The notes under the pieces were generated by a model. That model was not told the DNA's origin, did no database searches, and was given only the letters and a program-made list of their open reading frames with translations. From positions 23,805 to 87,804 of the forward strand of contig JAQBPN010000036.1 in NCBI GenBank assembly GCA_028287505.1: a stretch of DNA of 64,000 bases, given 5' to 3'. The position numbers and the translations under genes are program-made. Numbering within the stretch: the first letter of the stretch is position 1; each line of letters opens with the position of its first letter. Shown here piece after piece: positions 34,047 to 42,447 of this stretch. Source of the stretch: Fibrobacterota bacterium (GTDB lineage: Bacteria > Fibrobacterota > Fibrobacteria > UBA11236).

Positions 34047-35384
34047 TCAGAACTTCACCTGCGCGCGCAGGGTGAGCACGTTGTCGTTCAAATCCTTGGA
34101 AAAGGCTCCGGCGGAAGCCTCCTCGTTGGTAATCATGTCGTAATACGCCGTGAGCTTGACGTTGGCGTCCCAGTAGTAAATCAGGCCCATTCCCAGGGTG
34201 GTGTATTGGAGATCCGTGGCGCTCAATTTGCCGTTGGCGGCAACGCCCACGTCCGAGCCTTCCACGTCCGTATTCGGATCATAGACGTCGAACTTGATCA
34301 CGGATTGGAACATGCTGCCCCAGTTCTGGATCCAGCTGGCGTACCAACCCATGAAATTGCGTTCCACCATGGCCGAGGTCGAGGCGCCGTACGGCTGGCT
34401 CGCGCCCAGGGTGCCGATGGTCTTTCCGGCCAGGTATTCACCGCGGATGGAGGTTCCGCCCAAGACGTCCCCGATGACGGGGATGGAGTAATAGATCTGC
34501 ATGTCCCCGCCCATTACGTCGCGGTCGAACAGGTGGTTTTTCACCCCGGTGCTGGGCGCGAGAGCCGTTCCGGACAAGGTGAACATGGTGTCGTTCACGC
34601 CCAGGATGTATCCCTGGTAGTAGGAAACGCCGCCGTCGATGGCCAGGTTCAGGTCGTTGAACGGAGCCTTGAAGCCCGCGCGGCCGATAAAGTCCACGGT
34701 GCTGTCGATTTCGTCGCCGGTGCCGCCGCCGTATCCGGCCGTGCCCGTGTAGAGGCCGCTCTTGAGATTCAGGTATTGCAGGAATCCCATCTTTTCGGTG
34801 GGGTTGATTTCCACCTTTACGCCCAGGTCCTTCTCGTCCTTGAAGACGGTCTGGTAGACCCGGGTCCGCTCCGGCGCTTCATGGGCCGAAGAGGAATAGG
34901 GGATTTCGAAGCCGAAGGGCCGATCCATCAGACCCAGGTCCAGGCTGAAGGTGTTGAGCCAGGGTTCCTTGAGAATGACTTCGGCGTCCTTGAGGGCGAC
35001 TCCGCTGGGCCGGGCTTCCAACTCCATGATGTACTGGCTGGTGCCGGCGTCGTAGGTGGTCTTCAGGCGGACGCGGCGCAGCTGGAAGCGCTGGTTGGAG
35101 GTAGAGGCGAAACCGCCGCCGGCAAAGGCGCCTGCTGCGCCGCCATTGGTGTCCGCATGTTGCCATTGGGCCTGGATGTATCCGCTCACCTTCAATTTTG
35201 CGAGCTTGTCGACCGTGCCTTTGGTTTCCAGATAGCTTTCGTTCAGGCCATCCACCTGGCCCTTGAGATTGGTGACCGCCTCATCCGGGGTAGCAGCCTG
35301 CTGGGTCTTGGCGGTGTCCGCTTCTTCTGCTTTCGCGGCGCCGAAGGCCATGAGCAGGAAGGGCAGTAGCATCAACTTATTCAT
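34047..35384 (-). CDS. Phosphate-selective porin (OprO/OprP family)
   Basis: A 445-residue outer-membrane protein. A signal peptide (LLPFLLMAFGAAKA) is followed by a short coiled coil (about 35-66, NLKGQVDGLNESYLETKG). A beta-barrel follows, opening KVSGYIQAQWQ with LRRVRLKTTYDAG and LDLGLMDRPFGFEIPYSS, the hallmark of OprO/P-type porins, and closing LRAQVKF with a terminal Phe. It is the first gene of the porin-pst-phoU operon and lies directly behind a TTGAAAC-type Pho box, which supports a phosphate-starvation role. Start: ATG after GGAG. Confidence 0.88.
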   Translation of the reverse strand: MNKLMLLPFLLMAFGAAKAEEADTAKTQQAATPDEAVTNLKGQVDGLNESYLETKGTVDKLAKLKVSGYIQAQWQHADTNGGAAGAFAGGGFASTSNQRFQLRRVRLKTTYDAGTSQYIMELEARPSGVALKDAEVILKEPWLNTFSLDLGLMDRPFGFEIPYSSSAHEAPERTRVYQTVFKDEKDLGVKVEINPTEKMGFLQYLNLKSGLYTGTAGYGGGTGDEIDSTVDFIGRAGFKAPFNDLNLAIDGGVSYYQGYILGVNDTMFTLSGTALAPSTGVKNHLFDRDVMGGDMQIYYSIPVIGDVLGGTSIRGEYLAGKTIGTLGASQPYGASTSAMVERNFMGWYASWIQNWGSMFQSVIKFDVYDPNTDVEGSDVGVAANGKLSATDLQYTTLGMGLIYYWDANVKLTAYYDMITNEEASAGAFSKDLNDNVLTLRAQVKF

Positions 35385-35440
35385 CGTTTCTCCATTAATA
35401 AAGTTCGAAAAAGGACGAAGGAAAAAGTCACCTTCGGATG

Positions 35441-35474
35441 TTTCAAACCTATTTCATAGGAGTTTCCAAACGGA
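35441..35474 (-). promoter_or_regulatory. Proposed Pho box of the porin-pst-phoU operon
   Basis: On the minus strand TGGAAAC (35469-35463), ATGAAAT (35458-35452) and TTGAAAC (35447-35441) stand 11 bp apart, ending 57 bases before the porin start. The 11-bp pitch is that of PhoB half-sites. The same core occurs before ppk1 and phoB. No clear -10 could be assigned. Confidence 0.65.
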
Positions 35475-35515
35475 TAAAACAAGATAACCCTTGGCCAATC
35501 CTATCTCCATCAAAA

Positions 35516-35941
35516 TCATTGACTTACGAAAACAACCCGGGTCCGGGAATCGCCGGTGATGGAGAATTTACTGGCTTCGGACCCGGAAAAAAGCGATCCG
35601 GGGACCACCGGGTTCTTTGCGGAAGCCTCCTTGAGCATGGACAGGGCCAGGTACGGATTGCCCATTTCCTCGTGGAGGGATGCGAGCCGTAAGGTAACAT
35701 TTATGTTACCTAGATCGGCTTCCAACCCGCGCGCATTGGCGGCGGCCAGGGTCTTGTGGTACCGTGACAGCGCCAAGCCGGGTTGATCGAGGCTGAAATA
35801 GGTCCCGCCGGCATTGAGGCAGGGACTGGCGAAAACTTCGTTGTCTTGCTCCAAATGAACTGCTTGGATCTTGCCCAAGACAAAACCGTACAAGCACACG
35901 AGGACGGCCAAACGAGCGCGGGGGGCGATGGTAAAAGGCAT
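35516..35941 (-). CDS. Exported TPR-like protein, function unknown
   Basis: A 141-residue protein with a signal peptide or anchor (ARLAVLVCLYGFVLGKIQA). Helical repeats of TPR type follow (LNAGGTYFSLDQPGLALSRY, LRLASLHEEMGNPYLALSML). A strong ribosome site (GGAGGAAAC before ATG) supports the start. It is too small for more than about two TPR units, so it may be a partner-binding domain. It lies upstream of the Pho box on the same strand and is probably a separate unit. Bases 35693-35710 inside it form a near-perfect palindrome. Confidence 0.65.
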   Translation of the reverse strand: MPFTIAPRARLAVLVCLYGFVLGKIQAVHLEQDNEVFASPCLNAGGTYFSLDQPGLALSRYHKTLAAANARGLEADLGNINVTLRLASLHEEMGNPYLALSMLKEASAKNPVVPGSLFSGSEASKFSITGDSRTRVVFVSQ

Positions 35942-36173
35942 GTTTCCTCCTCGGAATTATAAGAGGATGATCGCAAACATCCAAAACAGGATCTTGGGTA
36001 ACCTTCCCGTGCCGGTCACGGAGATGATACGGAATTGTTTCAGTAGTGTTACGGGGGTGGGAATGACGGCGAAGCGGACCGGTTCATTGTTTATACTATG
36101 TGGACAGAATATGGAAACCGAAAAAGCATAAGGAAATCCGGGACTTGATATTTGCAATTCCCGACCCGGGAAC

Positions 36174-38582
36174 ATGTTGGAAAAAATCCTGCACGCGTAT
36201 TTGAAATGGTCCGGCAAGGGATATCTGGTCCCGTTCCTGGACGGGTTGTCCCATCTTGGGCGCCCTTCCACCGTGGCCTTTCCCATGGAGCTGATGGAGC
36301 AGGGATTGGCCATCGTGCTTTCCGGTCTCAACAACACCATGGCCATCCAGAGCAACCTGGATTGGATCTGGCCTTTGTGGGTGGAACGCCAGGTGGATCC
36401 GGACGGCGAGGAATTCATCCCCACCGCCATCAACCTCATCAAGACCAACCTCACCTGCCGGAACTGGACTTCGATAGGCCTGGAGGACAGCCCGCGGGAA
36501 GCCATGATCGACCCGGTAGGCATGCTGACCTTGCAGCCCTACGGCTGGTCGGTGTTCCCCTTCGTGCGCATCGAAGGGCGCGGCTATTTTCCGCCCCGTA
36601 TGATTCCGCGCTGGCAGGCCTCGCAACGGCTTTCCGAAGGCTCGCTTCCCTGCGTCATCACCCGCTATGATATCGATCCCGCCCTGGAATGGCACTCGGA
36701 GACCATGGCCCTGGGCCTGAACGGCGAGGAATACCTGGCCTTCTCCCACACCCTTTCCAACCGATCCTCATCGCATCTTTCCTTGCGCTTCGGCCTGGCC
36801 ATACGGCCGTACAACATGCTCACCATGGGGCACATCAATTCCATCCGCTATCAGGATCGCCTGTGGCGCGTGAACGATCGGAACGGCCTGCTGCTGCTCG
36901 ACGAGCCCCACCGCGTGGTGATGTCCGATCGCCATCATGGCGATCCCTTGCAGCGCGACGTGCTCATCGCCGGCAGGAAAAGCCTCAAGTCCCGTTCCGG
37001 CATCGCCTGCGGCCAGGCGGAGTGGGACCTGGAACTGTCGCCGGGAGAGACCCGCACCATCGATACCCTGGGAATCCTGGGAGGCAAGGCCGCCAAGATG
37101 CCGCCGGCCCAATTGATCGGGATAACCCGCAAGGCCCATAACGACGCCCGCGCGCGCCAGGCCGAACGCTGGCGGGACCTGCAATCCGACGGCCTGCGCA
37201 TCCGCCTGCCGGACTCCCGCCTGGAAGAGGCCTTCCTGGCGGTCAAGAACCACCTCCACGTCTTCGACGACGGCGATCATTTTTCCCCGGGTACCTTCCT
37301 GTATCACAGCCATTGGTTCCGGGATTCCGCCTTCATCGCCCTGGCCTTCGAGAACCTGGGCTTCGGAAAACGCGTGGAGCCCAAGCTTCGGCATTATCCC
37401 AGGCAACAGACCCGCGACGGTTTTTTCAAGAGCCAGCGGGGGGAATGGGACAGCAACGGCGAGGCCATGTGGACCCTGGTGAACCATGTGCGGCGGGGGG
37501 GCGACCCCAACCTGCTCGACCTCTATTATCCGTCCCTGATCAAAGGCGCCAAATGGATCGCCAAGATGCGAAAAAGCACCCTGGGGATGCCCTCGCCCCA
37601 CTACGGGCTGATGCCCCCGGGGTTCTCGGCCGAACATTTCGGACCCAACGATCATTATTACTGGGACAATATCTGGAGCATCGCCGGCCTGGAGGCCGTG
37701 CGGTGGGCCGCCGACAAGATGGGTAACGCGCGGGATTCCTTCCGGATCGCCGAATCCATCCAGGAGTACCGCGGCGACATGGATGCGTCCATGGACTGGG
37801 CCTGGAAGAAGTGCGGCCGCAAAGCCCTTCCCTGCTCCCCCTACCGCTCGCTGGACTCGGCCGCCATCGGCAACCTGGTGGGCATCACGCCCCTGGAGGT
37901 GGTGGACCCCCGGGCCCCGTGGATCAAGGGCACCATCGCCTATCTGATGGAAAACAATCTGCGCGACGGGCTTTTCTTCCAGCGTATCGTGCATACCGGT
38001 CTCAATCCCTATCTGTCCGTCCAGTTGGCCCGCGCCTTGATGGCCACCGAGGATCCCCGCTGGTTCCCGATCCTGGAGGCGCTTGTGCAACGCGCCTCCC
38101 CCACCTATACCTGGCCGGAAGCCATGCATCCCCGCATGTACGGCGGATGCATGGGCGACGGCGATCATGGCTGGTCCGCCGCCGAGTTCGTCAACCTGGT
38201 CCGGGAAATGCTGGTTTCGGAACGGGGCGGGACGCTCCGCCTGGCCGAAGCGGCGCCCGTGAAATGGTTCAAGCCCGGATTGAGCCTGGAGGCGATGGGA
38301 GCGCCCACGCCCTATGGAACCGTGAGCTTCACCCTCAGGCAGGGACCGGTGGCCGCCTTCCTCACCTGGAACGTGCAACGGAAGCCGCATCAGGACAAGG
38401 CGCCCATCCGCTTCAACCTGCCCGCCGCTTCCGGACTCGCTCCGGAATTCCCGCATCCCGTCGAGGACGGATTCTACCGGCTCACCCTTCCGGGCGATTC
38501 CGGGACCATGACCTTTCCTACCGCGCGCCTCAACCAGGCTCCCGCGGGTATTGTTTTCACGCAAAGGATTCAACATGCATAA
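36174..38582 (+). CDS. Predicted (alpha/alpha)6-barrel glycoside hydrolase
   Basis: An 802-residue cytosolic protein. The N-terminal half is beta-rich (LNNTMAIQSNLDWIWPLWVE, LEWHSETMALGLNGEEYLAF), resembling the beta-sandwich in front of GH15/GH65/GH94-type barrels. The barrel begins near residue 365 with FLYHSHWFRDSAFIALAFEN, then KSQRGEWDSNGEAMWTLVNH, NDHYYWDNIWSIAGLEAV and YGGCMGDGDHGWSAAEFVNL, which hold the acidic residues expected of a catalytic site. I cannot name the GH family or substrate; alpha-glucan or disaccharide is a guess. It overlaps the next gene by 8 bases. Confidence 0.65.
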   Translation: MLEKILHAYLKWSGKGYLVPFLDGLSHLGRPSTVAFPMELMEQGLAIVLSGLNNTMAIQSNLDWIWPLWVERQVDPDGEEFIPTAINLIKTNLTCRNWTSIGLEDSPREAMIDPVGMLTLQPYGWSVFPFVRIEGRGYFPPRMIPRWQASQRLSEGSLPCVITRYDIDPALEWHSETMALGLNGEEYLAFSHTLSNRSSSHLSLRFGLAIRPYNMLTMGHINSIRYQDRLWRVNDRNGLLLLDEPHRVVMSDRHHGDPLQRDVLIAGRKSLKSRSGIACGQAEWDLELSPGETRTIDTLGILGGKAAKMPPAQLIGITRKAHNDARARQAERWRDLQSDGLRIRLPDSRLEEAFLAVKNHLHVFDDGDHFSPGTFLYHSHWFRDSAFIALAFENLGFGKRVEPKLRHYPRQQTRDGFFKSQRGEWDSNGEAMWTLVNHVRRGGDPNLLDLYYPSLIKGAKWIAKMRKSTLGMPSPHYGLMPPGFSAEHFGPNDHYYWDNIWSIAGLEAVRWAADKMGNARDSFRIAESIQEYRGDMDASMDWAWKKCGRKALPCSPYRSLDSAAIGNLVGITPLEVVDPRAPWIKGTIAYLMENNLRDGLFFQRIVHTGLNPYLSVQLARALMATEDPRWFPILEALVQRASPTYTWPEAMHPRMYGGCMGDGDHGWSAAEFVNLVREMLVSERGGTLRLAEAAPVKWFKPGLSLEAMGAPTPYGTVSFTLRQGPVAAFLTWNVQRKPHQDKAPIRFNLPAASGLAPEFPHPVEDGFYRLTLPGDSGTMTFPTARLNQAPAGIVFTQRIQHA

Positions 38583-41370
38583 CCCCGATAGCTTCCGTTC
38601 CGGTATCCGCAAGGACTTGGAGGATTTCGTCCGGCGCCAGGAGGCGGGCCTGGGCGGAAGCGAGGGCGAGGACGCCCTGAAGATCGACCTGCATTGCCAC
38701 GATCGCAACAGCGACGTTCCCGACGAAACCCTGGGCCGCATCCTGCGCGTGCCGGAAACCTGGCTGCCCACCGCCAAACTTCTGCGCACGCTCAAGACCA
38801 ACGGAGCGGACGTTCTCACCATTACCAACCACAACAACGCGCGCAGTTGCTGGCAGGCTCAGGATCGCGGCGAGGACATCCTCGCCGGGGCGGAATTCAG
38901 CTGCACGCTTCCCGATATGGACATCGGCGTGCACGTTCTCACCTTCGGCTTCACGCCCGCCCAGGAGCCCAAGCTCAACCGGCTCCGCAAGAACCTCTAC
39001 AAGTTCCTGGAGTTCACCGCCGAAGAGGACATCCCCACCGTACTGGCGCATCCCCTCAACTTCTACAGCCCGCGCGGCCTGCCTTCCCTGGAGCTGATGG
39101 ATCGCTTCGCCGTGCTGTTCGAACGCTTCGAAGGCGTGAACGGGCAGCGGGAATCCTGGCAGAACATGCTCACCATCGCCTGGCTGGAAGGCATGGACGA
39201 AGAAGCCATCGAAGCCGCCGGCAAGCGCGCCGGGATCCGCCCCGACGCCTATTGCAGGCGGCCTTACGTGAAATACATCACCGGCGGTTCGGATTGCCAT
39301 ATGGGCATCTTCCCCGGATCCACCGGCACCCTCCTCCGGGTTCCCGGCTGGCGGACGCGCAAGGAAAGCCGCGCTACGCTCGCCCTGGAAGCCTTGCGGA
39401 ACGGGGAGATGGGGCCCTATGGAACCCATTGCGAAGAGGAAAAACTCAACGTGGCCTTCCTGGATTATTTCTGCCAGGTGGCCCTGCACATGGAAGACCC
39501 TGGCCTGTTGCGCCTGTTGTTGCATCGCGGCACTACCTCGGAAAAGCTGCAGGCCCTGGCCATCGCCAATGGCATGTTCGAATTGCGGCGCCACCGTTAT
39601 ACTTCGCGGTTCCTGGGACTGTTCCACGAATGCCTGCAAGGACGCAAACCGGGTTGGTTCGTGCAGATGATGACCAGCCAGGACTATAAACCCCTACTGG
39701 GCCAGATGGAGGCCATCGCTTCCGCCCGCGCGCACTCTTCGGAGAAACTGGTGCAGGTCCTGAGCACGGCCCTGCCGGCCATGTTCAACCAGCTCACCGC
39801 GCTCCTGACCGACCGCGTCAAGGCCAAGGTCCGGCGCATGGAAGAGAACGGCATGCCCAACGGCTTCGCCGACATCCTGGGGAAGATCGAACTCCCCACC
39901 CATTTCCGCGCCCTGATGGGGCAGGCAACCCAGTCCCGCGAGTCCAAGGGCAAGGAGCCGGCCGGCATCGACCTTGGCAAGTGGAGCGACGGGCTCCCCT
40001 TCCCCGCCCTGGCGGCGGTGGTATTGGGCGGCTCCGCATTCGCGGCCTCCAAGGTGCTGTACGGCAAGCGGCCTTTCGTGGATGCCCTCGCGCGCCGACT
40101 GGGGAAATACGAACACCCCAAGCGGGCCCTGTGGATCACGGACACCCTGGAAGACCGTAACGGCGTGTCCCACGTGCTGCAGCAGATGCTGGCCGAGGCC
40201 CGCCGCCGCAATCTGCCCATCGACTTTCTCGCCTGTTCCACGGGCAAGGAAAACGGGCTCGAGAGCGGAAACCACCTGAGGCTGATCCCGGCCGTCTCGG
40301 AATTCACCCTGCCCTTCTACCAGGATCAGGTCATCCGGCTGCCGGGCATGATGGACCTGCAGAAGATCTTCCTGGAAGGCGGCTATGACCGCATCATCTG
40401 TTCCACGGAAGCGCCCATGGGCGCGCTGGCGCTCTACCTGAAGCACGCTTTCAACGTGCCGGCCTATTTCTACACCCACTCCGATTGGCTGGACTTCGCC
40501 CGCCGCGTGCTGAAGTACGACAAGCGCAAACTGGATCGGCTGCGCCGTTTCCTGCGCGCCTTCTACCGGCGCTTCGACGGCGTCTTCCTGCTGAACACGG
40601 AACAACGCGAAAGCTTCGCCTCCCAGTCCATGGGACTGGCGGCGGACCGCCTCCATCTCACCGCCCATTGGGCGGACGCCAAATTCCACCCCCGTGCGGT
40701 CCGGAAAGGTGAGGTCTATCCCGGAGGGGATGGGCAGGTGCTTCTTTACGCCGGGCGGCTCAGCGAGGAAAAGGGGGTGATGGACATTCCCGAAATCTTC
40801 CGCGCCATCAAGGCGCGCATCCCCGGCGCGCGCCTGGCCTTCGCGGGCACGGGCCCCTGCCTGGACCGCCTGCGCGCGGCCTGCCCGGAAGCCCTCTTCC
40901 TGGGCTGGCTGGACGCGGACAAGTTGGCCGAGGCCTATTCGGCGGCGGACCTGCTCATCCTGCCTTCCTGGTTCGACACTTTTTCGTGTTCGCTTCTGGA
41001 AGCCCTCGGCTGTGGACTGCCCGCGGTGGCCTTCAACACCAAGGGGCCCAGGGATATCCTGGCCGGGGAAAGCGGCGGACTGCTGGCGGAGACCGCAGCC
41101 GGCATGGCCGGAATCGCGGCGGACCTGCTGGAAAGCCCGGATCGGCTGCAGGCCCTGAAGTACCGGGCCCTGCAAAGGGCCGCGGACTACCGGCCGGAAA
41201 CCATCATGGACGGCATGATGCGCGATCTGGATCTGGCTACCGGCGCATCCGTGCAACCCAAGCCCTCCGCGCCGCGCGGTTCCGGGAAACGGAAAGCCTC
41301 TTCGGCGGAAATGCCCCTGGAGCAGAACCAAGCCTTCATCGGCGAGCTGCTCGCCTTGATGGGCGGTTGA
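38575..41370 (+). CDS. PHP-domain phosphoesterase fused to a GT4 glycosyltransferase
   Basis: A 931-residue two-domain protein. Residues about 35-290 are a PHP-type domain: IDLHCHDRNSD (His40, His42), TITNHNN (84-88), Glu107, LAHPLNF (His159) and GGSDCHMG (Asp240, His242) make up the metal sites. A helical linker (about 300-480) follows. From about 515 a GT-B fold of family GT4 begins (LWITDTLEDRNGVSHVLQQM), with LLYAGRLSEEKGVMDIPEIF (723-742) and SWFDTFSCSLLEALGCGLPA (798-817) holding the nucleotide-sugar motif. ATG 38575 has AAAGGA 6 bases before it and overlaps the glycosidase stop. It is probably a glycolipid or glycan enzyme with built-in phosphatase. Confidence 0.8.
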   Translation: MHNPDSFRSGIRKDLEDFVRRQEAGLGGSEGEDALKIDLHCHDRNSDVPDETLGRILRVPETWLPTAKLLRTLKTNGADVLTITNHNNARSCWQAQDRGEDILAGAEFSCTLPDMDIGVHVLTFGFTPAQEPKLNRLRKNLYKFLEFTAEEDIPTVLAHPLNFYSPRGLPSLELMDRFAVLFERFEGVNGQRESWQNMLTIAWLEGMDEEAIEAAGKRAGIRPDAYCRRPYVKYITGGSDCHMGIFPGSTGTLLRVPGWRTRKESRATLALEALRNGEMGPYGTHCEEEKLNVAFLDYFCQVALHMEDPGLLRLLLHRGTTSEKLQALAIANGMFELRRHRYTSRFLGLFHECLQGRKPGWFVQMMTSQDYKPLLGQMEAIASARAHSSEKLVQVLSTALPAMFNQLTALLTDRVKAKVRRMEENGMPNGFADILGKIELPTHFRALMGQATQSRESKGKEPAGIDLGKWSDGLPFPALAAVVLGGSAFAASKVLYGKRPFVDALARRLGKYEHPKRALWITDTLEDRNGVSHVLQQMLAEARRRNLPIDFLACSTGKENGLESGNHLRLIPAVSEFTLPFYQDQVIRLPGMMDLQKIFLEGGYDRIICSTEAPMGALALYLKHAFNVPAYFYTHSDWLDFARRVLKYDKRKLDRLRRFLRAFYRRFDGVFLLNTEQRESFASQSMGLAADRLHLTAHWADAKFHPRAVRKGEVYPGGDGQVLLYAGRLSEEKGVMDIPEIFRAIKARIPGARLAFAGTGPCLDRLRAACPEALFLGWLDADKLAEAYSAADLLILPSWFDTFSCSLLEALGCGLPAVAFNTKGPRDILAGESGGLLAETAAGMAGIAADLLESPDRLQALKYRALQRAADYRPETIMDGMMRDLDLATGASVQPKPSAPRGSGKRKASSAEMPLEQNQAFIGELLALMGG

Positions 41371-41378
41371 CCGCCCCG

Positions 41379-42410
41379 GTGGTTCCCGTTGATCTGGCGG
41401 ACCTGCACGTTCACCCCGCCCTGCCTTGGGCGGGAACCCTTTGGCGGCGGTACGTCCAGGGTTTCCGCCCCGCCTCCCTGGAGACGCGCGGACATCCCCA
41501 TCGGTCCCCTTCCGATGCGGCGGCCCCGTCCCTGCGCGTCCACGGCGCGGTCTTCTACGAAACCTACCTGTTACGTCCGGAAGCGGCGCGCCGCCGCCTG
41601 TTCCGATCCCTGGAATCCTTCCGCGGCAGGCTGGAGGCCCGGGAAGGAAACCGGCTCATCCTGGCCGCCGCCGATCTGGACCCGGCCCGCCTGGCGGCAG
41701 GCGGGGGGGAAGCCTTTTTCCTGGCGGTGGAATCCATGCGCTTTCTCCGCGACCCCGCGGATGTAGGCCGGCTGTGGGATCGCGGCGTCCGCTCCCTGCA
41801 GCCCATCCATTTCCTGGACACCCGCTGGGGCGGCTCCTCCCGGGAAGGCATGTTGCCGGAAAGCCGGACCGGCCTCACCGGATTGGGACGCGAAATGCTG
41901 GCGGAGATGGCGCGCCTGGGCCTGATCCTCGATCTGGCGCATATGAGCCTTAAGAATGCCGAGGAGTGCCTGGCGGCCTATCCCGGGCCGGTGATGTGTT
42001 CGCATGCCGGATTCCAGGGGATCAAAGTCAACGCGCGCAACGTGACCGCGGACCTGGCGCGAGAGATATTCCGGCGGCGGGGCCTGGTGGGCGTTACGTG
42101 CTGGCGCCATTTATTGGGACAGGATCCGTCCCGGGCGAAGCGGGAAAAAGGACCGGATCCCCTGCGGGCCGCCTGGACCCGTTCCTATTGCGCCACCGTG
42201 GCCGCTTTGGCCGCCTTGGCACCCGAGGCCCGCGTGGCGGTGGGATCGGACCGCGGGGCCCCCATCCGGGCGCCGGCCTGGTTCTATACCCCCGCCCATC
42301 TGGAGGAAATGACCGCCTGCCTGGCCGGCTACGGCTGGGAGCCTGCGCGGATCCGCGGTTTTTTCCGCGACCATGCCCTGGAGTTCCTGACCCGATCCCT
42401 CCCCGCCTGA
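41379..42410 (+). CDS. Membrane dipeptidase-like (peptidase M19 family) metallohydrolase
   Basis: A 343-residue TIM-barrel hydrolase of the renal-dipeptidase type. The metal ligands are visible: ADLHVHPAL (His10, His12), a Glu around LAVES, LILDLAHMS (His), VMCSHAGFQG (His) and VAVGSDRG (Asp). Bacterial relatives cleave D-amino-acid-containing or cyclic dipeptides. GTG 41379 is taken as start; a TTG at 41367 overlaps the previous stop as TTGA and is an alternative. It is probably coupled to the PHP-GT4 gene. It converges on the acylase gene 37 bases away. Confidence 0.75.
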   Translation: MVPVDLADLHVHPALPWAGTLWRRYVQGFRPASLETRGHPHRSPSDAAAPSLRVHGAVFYETYLLRPEAARRRLFRSLESFRGRLEAREGNRLILAAADLDPARLAAGGGEAFFLAVESMRFLRDPADVGRLWDRGVRSLQPIHFLDTRWGGSSREGMLPESRTGLTGLGREMLAEMARLGLILDLAHMSLKNAEECLAAYPGPVMCSHAGFQGIKVNARNVTADLAREIFRRRGLVGVTCWRHLLGQDPSRAKREKGPDPLRAAWTRSYCATVAALAALAPEARVAVGSDRGAPIRAPAWFYTPAHLEEMTACLAGYGWEPARIRGFFRDHALEFLTRSLPA

Positions 42411-42447
42411 ATCAAGGGCCCGCCTCTCGGATAGGGTATCCCGTAAG

